A DNA stretch of 18,005 nt from SIG710 sp045604985 (GTDB lineage Bacteria; Bacillota; Clostridia; Oscillospirales; CAG-272). Within the stretch, counting starts at the first letter, position 1; each line of letters starts with the position of its first letter. The translations under genes and the position numbers were made by a program. Below the pieces are notes generated by a model. That model did not search any database. It saw only the letters and a program-made list of their open reading frames with translations, and had not been told where the DNA came from. This document shows positions 15,412-18,005 of the stretch, piece by piece. Location of the stretch: positions 1-18,005 of the forward strand of contig JAZUPD010000029.1 of the NCBI GenBank assembly GCA_045604985.1, written 5' to 3'.

Positions 15412-16641
15412 TCAGTTAAAAAACTCCTTATATATGTTTATACAATCGAATATCGGGTCATATGTTGCCGGAGCGTGTGCTGTAACGAGTACATATTCCT
15501 TTCCGGAGGAATTTACCATTGCAAGGCTTGCAAGGCAGTGAAGACCTTCATTTGTAAAGCCGGTTTTTCCGCCAAGTACCGTTGCATTTCCAGATTCATC
15601 TCCTGCCATTCTGGAAAACATCGTGCTTGTCAAAAGTATTCCGTTCGGATGATACGGTGTTGACTCCGTAGTATACTGATAGGTGCAAAGTATCTTTTTA
15701 CATTCCTCTATCTGAAGGGCATATTGTAATATCATTGCGATTTCATGGGGGGTACTGTAATGGTCATTATCGTGAAGTCCACTGGGATTCTTAAAATGGG
15801 TATTTGAAAGCCCCATTTGAAGAACCTTTTTGTTCATCATTTCAACAAATCCTTCAATTGATCCTCCGATATGCACAGCAAGAGCATCCGTTGCATCACC
15901 GCCCGATGGAAGGATAGCTCCGTAGAGCAGGTCTCTTATGGTAACAGCCTCACCAACAGAAAATCCTGCAGTTGAAGCCCCTGCAATAAACAGCGGATCT
16001 GTGATGTCGGTGGTCATGGTAAATGTTTCGTCAAGATTTTTGCAGTTTTCATATGCAACGATAAGGGTCATTATCTTTGTCATTGAAGCGGGATATATGG
16101 TTGCATCGGGATTTTTTTGTGCAATTACGCTGTTACTTGAAATATCTATGAGAATAGCATAATCGGATGCGATCTTTGAGCCAAGCTCGACAACATCGGG
16201 ACTGGTGCTTGCATATGTAACGAAGATCTTTTTGCCTTTATCATCGGTGCTTCCCACATTATCGCTTTCAATAGCATTATCATCCATGGGATTCGTTTCG
16301 GATGCACCTGCACCCGCCCCCATAACGCCTTTACGACTATTGACAACGGTACAGATGATCCCCACAGCTATCATTATTACAAGAAGGAACGCAAACAAAG
16401 GAACCCAATTAAAAGACTCTTTTGAATCTCCCCGTTGCATTTGCGGTCTTCTTCCCCCGTAATTTTGTCCCATGGGTCTTTGCATATTTCCCGTGGTGTG
16501 ATGAGGCTGAATGGGTCTGCGGTTTTGAATCGGTCTTCCCTGATTTGAATTGCCTCTCTGAATATTTCCTTGATTTATACCGTTTCGGTTATACATACCG
16601 TTTTTTGGCGGATACTGTCCGCGATTATAATTATTGTTCAT
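15412..16641 (-). CDS. Membrane-anchored D-alanyl-D-alanine carboxypeptidase (S11/PBP5-like)
   Basis: Serine D,D-carboxypeptidase of peptidase family S11, 409 residues; it trims the terminal D-Ala from peptidoglycan stem peptides outside the cell. Catalytic motifs: SxxK at 186-189 (PASMTK), the second motif at 246-248 reading S-G-G (family S-x-N), and KTG at 359-361 (GGKTGFTNEG). Instead of a cleaved signal peptide it has a basic, disordered cytoplasmic tail rich in Asn, Gln, Arg, Gly and Pro (1-75). A membrane helix follows (about 79-100), then a short linker and the catalytic domain, with no C-terminal PBP5 beta-domain or amphipathic anchor. I start at the ATG at 16641, which has AGGTGG 5 bases upstream, not at the GTG three codons earlier. 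It ends with its own terminator. Confidence 0.9.
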   Translation of the reverse strand: MNNNYNRGQYPPKNGMYNRNGINQGNIQRGNSNQGRPIQNRRPIQPHHTTGNMQRPMGQNYGGRRPQMQRGDSKESFNWVPLFAFLLVIMIAVGIICTVVNSRKGVMGAGAGASETNPMDDNAIESDNVGSTDDKGKKIFVTYASTSPDVVELGSKIASDYAILIDISSNSVIAQKNPDATIYPASMTKIMTLIVAYENCKNLDETFTMTTDITDPLFIAGASTAGFSVGEAVTIRDLLYGAILPSGGDATDALAVHIGGSIEGFVEMMNKKVLQMGLSNTHFKNPSGLHDNDHYSTPHEIAMILQYALQIEECKKILCTYQYTTESTPYHPNGILLTSTMFSRMAGDESGNATVLGGKTGFTNEGLHCLASLAMVNSSGKEYVLVTAHAPATYDPIFDCINIYKEFFN

Positions 16642-16671
16642 TTCAACCACCTGTTTTTTGTGTTCAACAAT

Positions 16672-16704
16672 AGTATATCATACTTTATGAAAGAAAAATA
16701 TCAA
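16672..16704 (-). promoter_or_regulatory. Probable promoter of the carboxypeptidase gene
   Basis: On the minus strand TTGATA (16699-16704) is followed after 16 bases by TATGAT (16677-16682). An overlapping extended -10, TGATATACT (16672-16680), is the alternative. Either puts the start 20-35 bases before the ATG. The same 9-mer, TGATATACT, recurs upstream of the 246-residue gene. Confidence 0.5.
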
Positions 16705-16879
16705 AATTTAGTGAATTTTTCAAAAAAATTATTATTTTACAGAAAAAAGAGTGATTTTTCATTCTCGGTCAAAATCTCGCTTACTCTGTTACTCGGTAGC
16801 AATTCAGATGATCAATGGGGGATCATCACGATCTTAATCAAAAAAACTTTTTTGAGAATGTTTTACATTGACAGGGCAA
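16705..16879. other. AT-rich gap without a gene
   Basis: I find no supportable gene here. It contains A/T runs, a weak 7-bp inverted repeat (GATGATC 16807-16813, GATCATC 16821-16827) and the palindrome TCAAAAAA-AC-TTTTTTGA, none with terminator character. It is probably eroded sequence beyond the broken end of the GNAT pseudogene, plus the carboxypeptidase upstream region. Confidence 0.5.
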
Positions 16880-17177
16880 AAAATCAAGATAATATGTAAT
16901 CTCAACATCTTCCGCAAAAACATAATGCTCCTTAAATGGCGAAATATGAACCCAATTATTTTCAGGCGGTCTCGCAAACATAGATAGTAAAATCATCCTC
17001 AGGATGGGCATAAAACCAATCACTTCTGTCATCGGGGGCAAATTCAACCATATGTCCCGATCATCTGCGTGTCCTTATGGTTTCGTTATATATCCCGTTT
17101 ATGGCGGCAATGTCTTTTATTTGCGCTATGCGCAGGGAATATTCACTGCCGTTTTTATCAATTATCAGGTGTTTCAT
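16880..17177 (-). pseudogene. Decayed GNAT-family acetyltransferase
   Basis: Read on the minus strand from the ATG at 17177, the frame gives MKHLIIDKNG and then LRIAQIKDIAAINGIYNETI, which resembles the N terminus of PAT/GNAT N-acetyltransferases. A TGA stops it after 38 codons (17061-17063). The same frame continues as SGHMVEFAPDDRSDWFYAHP and then DFTIYVCETA before further stops. One base later another frame resumes as ENNWVHISPFKEHYVFAEDV followed by EITYYL. Together these follow the family order: Asn-Glu after the first helix, a middle DRxxWFxxHP, then the strand before the acetyl-CoA loop. The acetyl-CoA loop (R/Q-x-x-G-x-G/A) is missing. It is a broken, truncated gene, overlapping the end of the upstream gene by 20 bp. 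The stops are seen; the family is inferred from a weak resemblance. Confidence 0.6.
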
Positions 17178-17898
17178 AATTTACGATCTCACGGAAAAGC
17201 TTCATGGAATTTTCATATGTCTTTTCCGTTGCTCCTTTATTGAGGAATGAACCCATGGTGCTTATTCTTCTCATGCAAAGCACCGTTTCGGGATCGAGTG
17301 AATTTACACCCGGAAAATATGAACCGAAATCGGTCTCCGAAAGCCTTATTCCGTATTCATCAAAAGCCCCTTTCGGTGTTTCTTCAAAAATCTCGGAAAG
17401 CGACATAAATCCCCCCGCAGCCTTTACCTCTTCATAGAGATATGGCGAAAGGAAGCAAACGGAATATTCTCCCGCAACGATAAGGCTATCGAATTTCTGC
17501 TTATTTTGAGACATAAAGACAGGGTCTATGTAGAAATCGTTGGTGCTGTCGGCAGCATCTGCCTCGGCACGTGCCGCCTCGATCTCTTCCTTTGACATTA
17601 TGAAATTGGTAACCACCTCGGCATATTTTTCACCGTCGCCGTTTACATCCTCGGGCATCACAGAAGATAGTGCCGAGCGGAAATTCATGAGGGCTTCACC
17701 TTCAAGGATCTGCGGACCGCCGTACATTACATATACATCGACCTTTTCCTTTTCGCAGGTTTGAAGTGAGCAGACGATGATGACGAAAAGTGCAAAAATT
17801 ATTCCGATTGTTTTCCATTTGTGGTGATACCAGAAATTATCAAACCATTTTGTAAAACGGTTTTCAATACTGATATCCCCGCCTTGCATTTTATCCAT
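17158..17898 (-). CDS. Hypothetical single-pass membrane protein, 246 residues
   Basis: I cannot assign a function. The first 27 residues are cytoplasmic (ENRFTKWFDNFWYHHKWKT), followed by one membrane helix (about 29-47) and a predicted extracellular domain of about 195 residues beginning EKEKVDVYVMYGG. That domain has mixed helix/strand character and contains C173 and C208, but no known catalytic motif. The arrangement is that of a signal-anchored protein; a lipobox is not present. The ATG has AAGGAGA 5-6 bases upstream. A terminator hairpin ends directly before the ribosome binding site. It overlaps the start of the decayed GNAT gene downstream, so the two were once an operon. Confidence 0.75.
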   Translation of the reverse strand: MDKMQGGDISIENRFTKWFDNFWYHHKWKTIGIIFALFVIIVCSLQTCEKEKVDVYVMYGGPQILEGEALMNFRSALSSVMPEDVNGDGEKYAEVVTNFIMSKEEIEAARAEADAADSTNDFYIDPVFMSQNKQKFDSLIVAGEYSVCFLSPYLYEEVKAAGGFMSLSEIFEETPKGAFDEYGIRLSETDFGSYFPGVNSLDPETVLCMRRISTMGSFLNKGATEKTYENSMKLFREIVNYETPDN

Positions 17899-17914
17899 AG
17901 CGTCTCCTTATGAT

Positions 17915-17950
17915 AAAAAGGCACTGCGAAAAGTTTTTTGCAGTGCCTTT
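17915..17950 (-). terminator. Intrinsic terminator in the leader of the 246-residue gene
   Basis: AAAGGCACTGC (17917-17927) pairs perfectly with GCAGTGCCTTT (17940-17950) around a 12-base loop. On the minus strand the stem runs into a T tract (CCTTTTTATC), about 8 bases before AAGGAGA. It either ends transcription from a gene beyond the window or acts as an attenuator for the gene that follows. Confidence 0.85.
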
Positions 17951-17980
17951 ATTATGTCTTGTCAATTTCTTCGCCTATAA

Positions 17981-17989
17981 AGTATATCA
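17981..17989 (-). promoter_or_regulatory. Possible extended -10 promoter upstream of the leader terminator
   Basis: On the minus strand TGATATACT is an extended -10 element (TGn plus TATACT). Its -35 region lies at the window edge and is not convincing. If active, the transcript starts near 17974 and passes through the terminator hairpin before the gene. Confidence 0.35.
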
Positions 17990-18005
17990 CGAAAAGGAAT
18001 TTTTG

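Noticed and set aside
16838..17047. Separate 69-residue minus-strand gene
   Set aside because: Its first part is out of frame with the GNAT remnant while its middle (NNWVHISPFKEHY) belongs to it; it is a frame fragment of the pseudogene.
17061..17063. TGA read as a sense codon in the GNAT frame
   Set aside because: TGA ends intact genes here, such as the glycosyltransferase and the 246-residue gene, and the remnant also has TAA stops and a frameshift.
17004..17243. Plus-strand gene of 79 codons across the pseudogene
   Set aside because: Runs antisense over the end of the 246-residue gene and the pseudogene, with no ribosome binding site or family resemblance.
1..18005. CRISPR arrays, tRNA or rRNA genes, phage or defence modules
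   Set aside because: No regularly spaced repeats, cloverleaf-like segments, rRNA stretches or recognisable defence or phage proteins were seen on reading both strands.

Overview
The window looks like a chromosomal segment of a low-to-moderate GC, anaerobic Bacillota, most likely class Clostridia. The support is the gene content (ylxM-ffh-rpsP-khpA, lactate dehydrogenase, MurJ, DXS), Shine-Dalgarno sites of the GGAGG type, and several near-consensus sigma-A promoters (TTGACA-17-TATAAT). The species cannot be named from this sequence. Every gene is on the minus strand except mntP.

Layout, left to right in window coordinates; minus-strand transcription runs right to left. Positions 1-85 hold a long imperfect inverted repeat containing what looks like an IS3-type end; it lies just beyond the 3' end of topB and may also act as its terminator. 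Next come topB (DNA topoisomerase III), a diacylglycerol-kinase-family lipid kinase with its own strong promoter, L-lactate dehydrogenase, and an unrecognised helical protein of 229 residues. The translation/secretion cluster ylxM-ffh-rpsP-khpA (7276 down to 5026) starts at a perfect sigma-A promoter wrapped in repeats and ends at an intrinsic terminator. The rimM-trmD-rplS genes that commonly follow in Firmicutes are not here.

A metal-efflux pair sits around a divergent promoter region at 9948-10082. copA (copper P-type ATPase, minus) carries a CopZ-like domain fused at its C terminus, and mntP (manganese exporter, plus) faces the other way. The two promoters are back to back and share a symmetric sequence. 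A bidirectional terminator at 10681-10723 separates mntP from an envelope operon, murJ - glycosyltransferase - dxs. In that operon the first two genes overlap by 4 bp and the next gap is 6 bp. It groups a lipid-linked-precursor flippase, a GT4 glycosyltransferase and the entry enzyme of the MEP isoprenoid pathway, which supplies the polyprenyl carrier.

Upstream of that is a membrane-anchored D,D-carboxypeptidase with a long disordered cytoplasmic tail. Beyond it lie an AT-rich gap, a decayed GNAT acetyltransferase, and an unrecognised single-pass membrane protein whose leader carries an intrinsic terminator next to its ribosome binding site.

I see mostly ordinary housekeeping genes and no obvious undescribed multi-gene system. 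The best leads are small-scale: a possible second, separately translated product (CopZ) inside copA; the repeats around the ylxM promoter; the shared operator-like repeat between copA and mntP; and terminators placed directly before two genes of unknown function.
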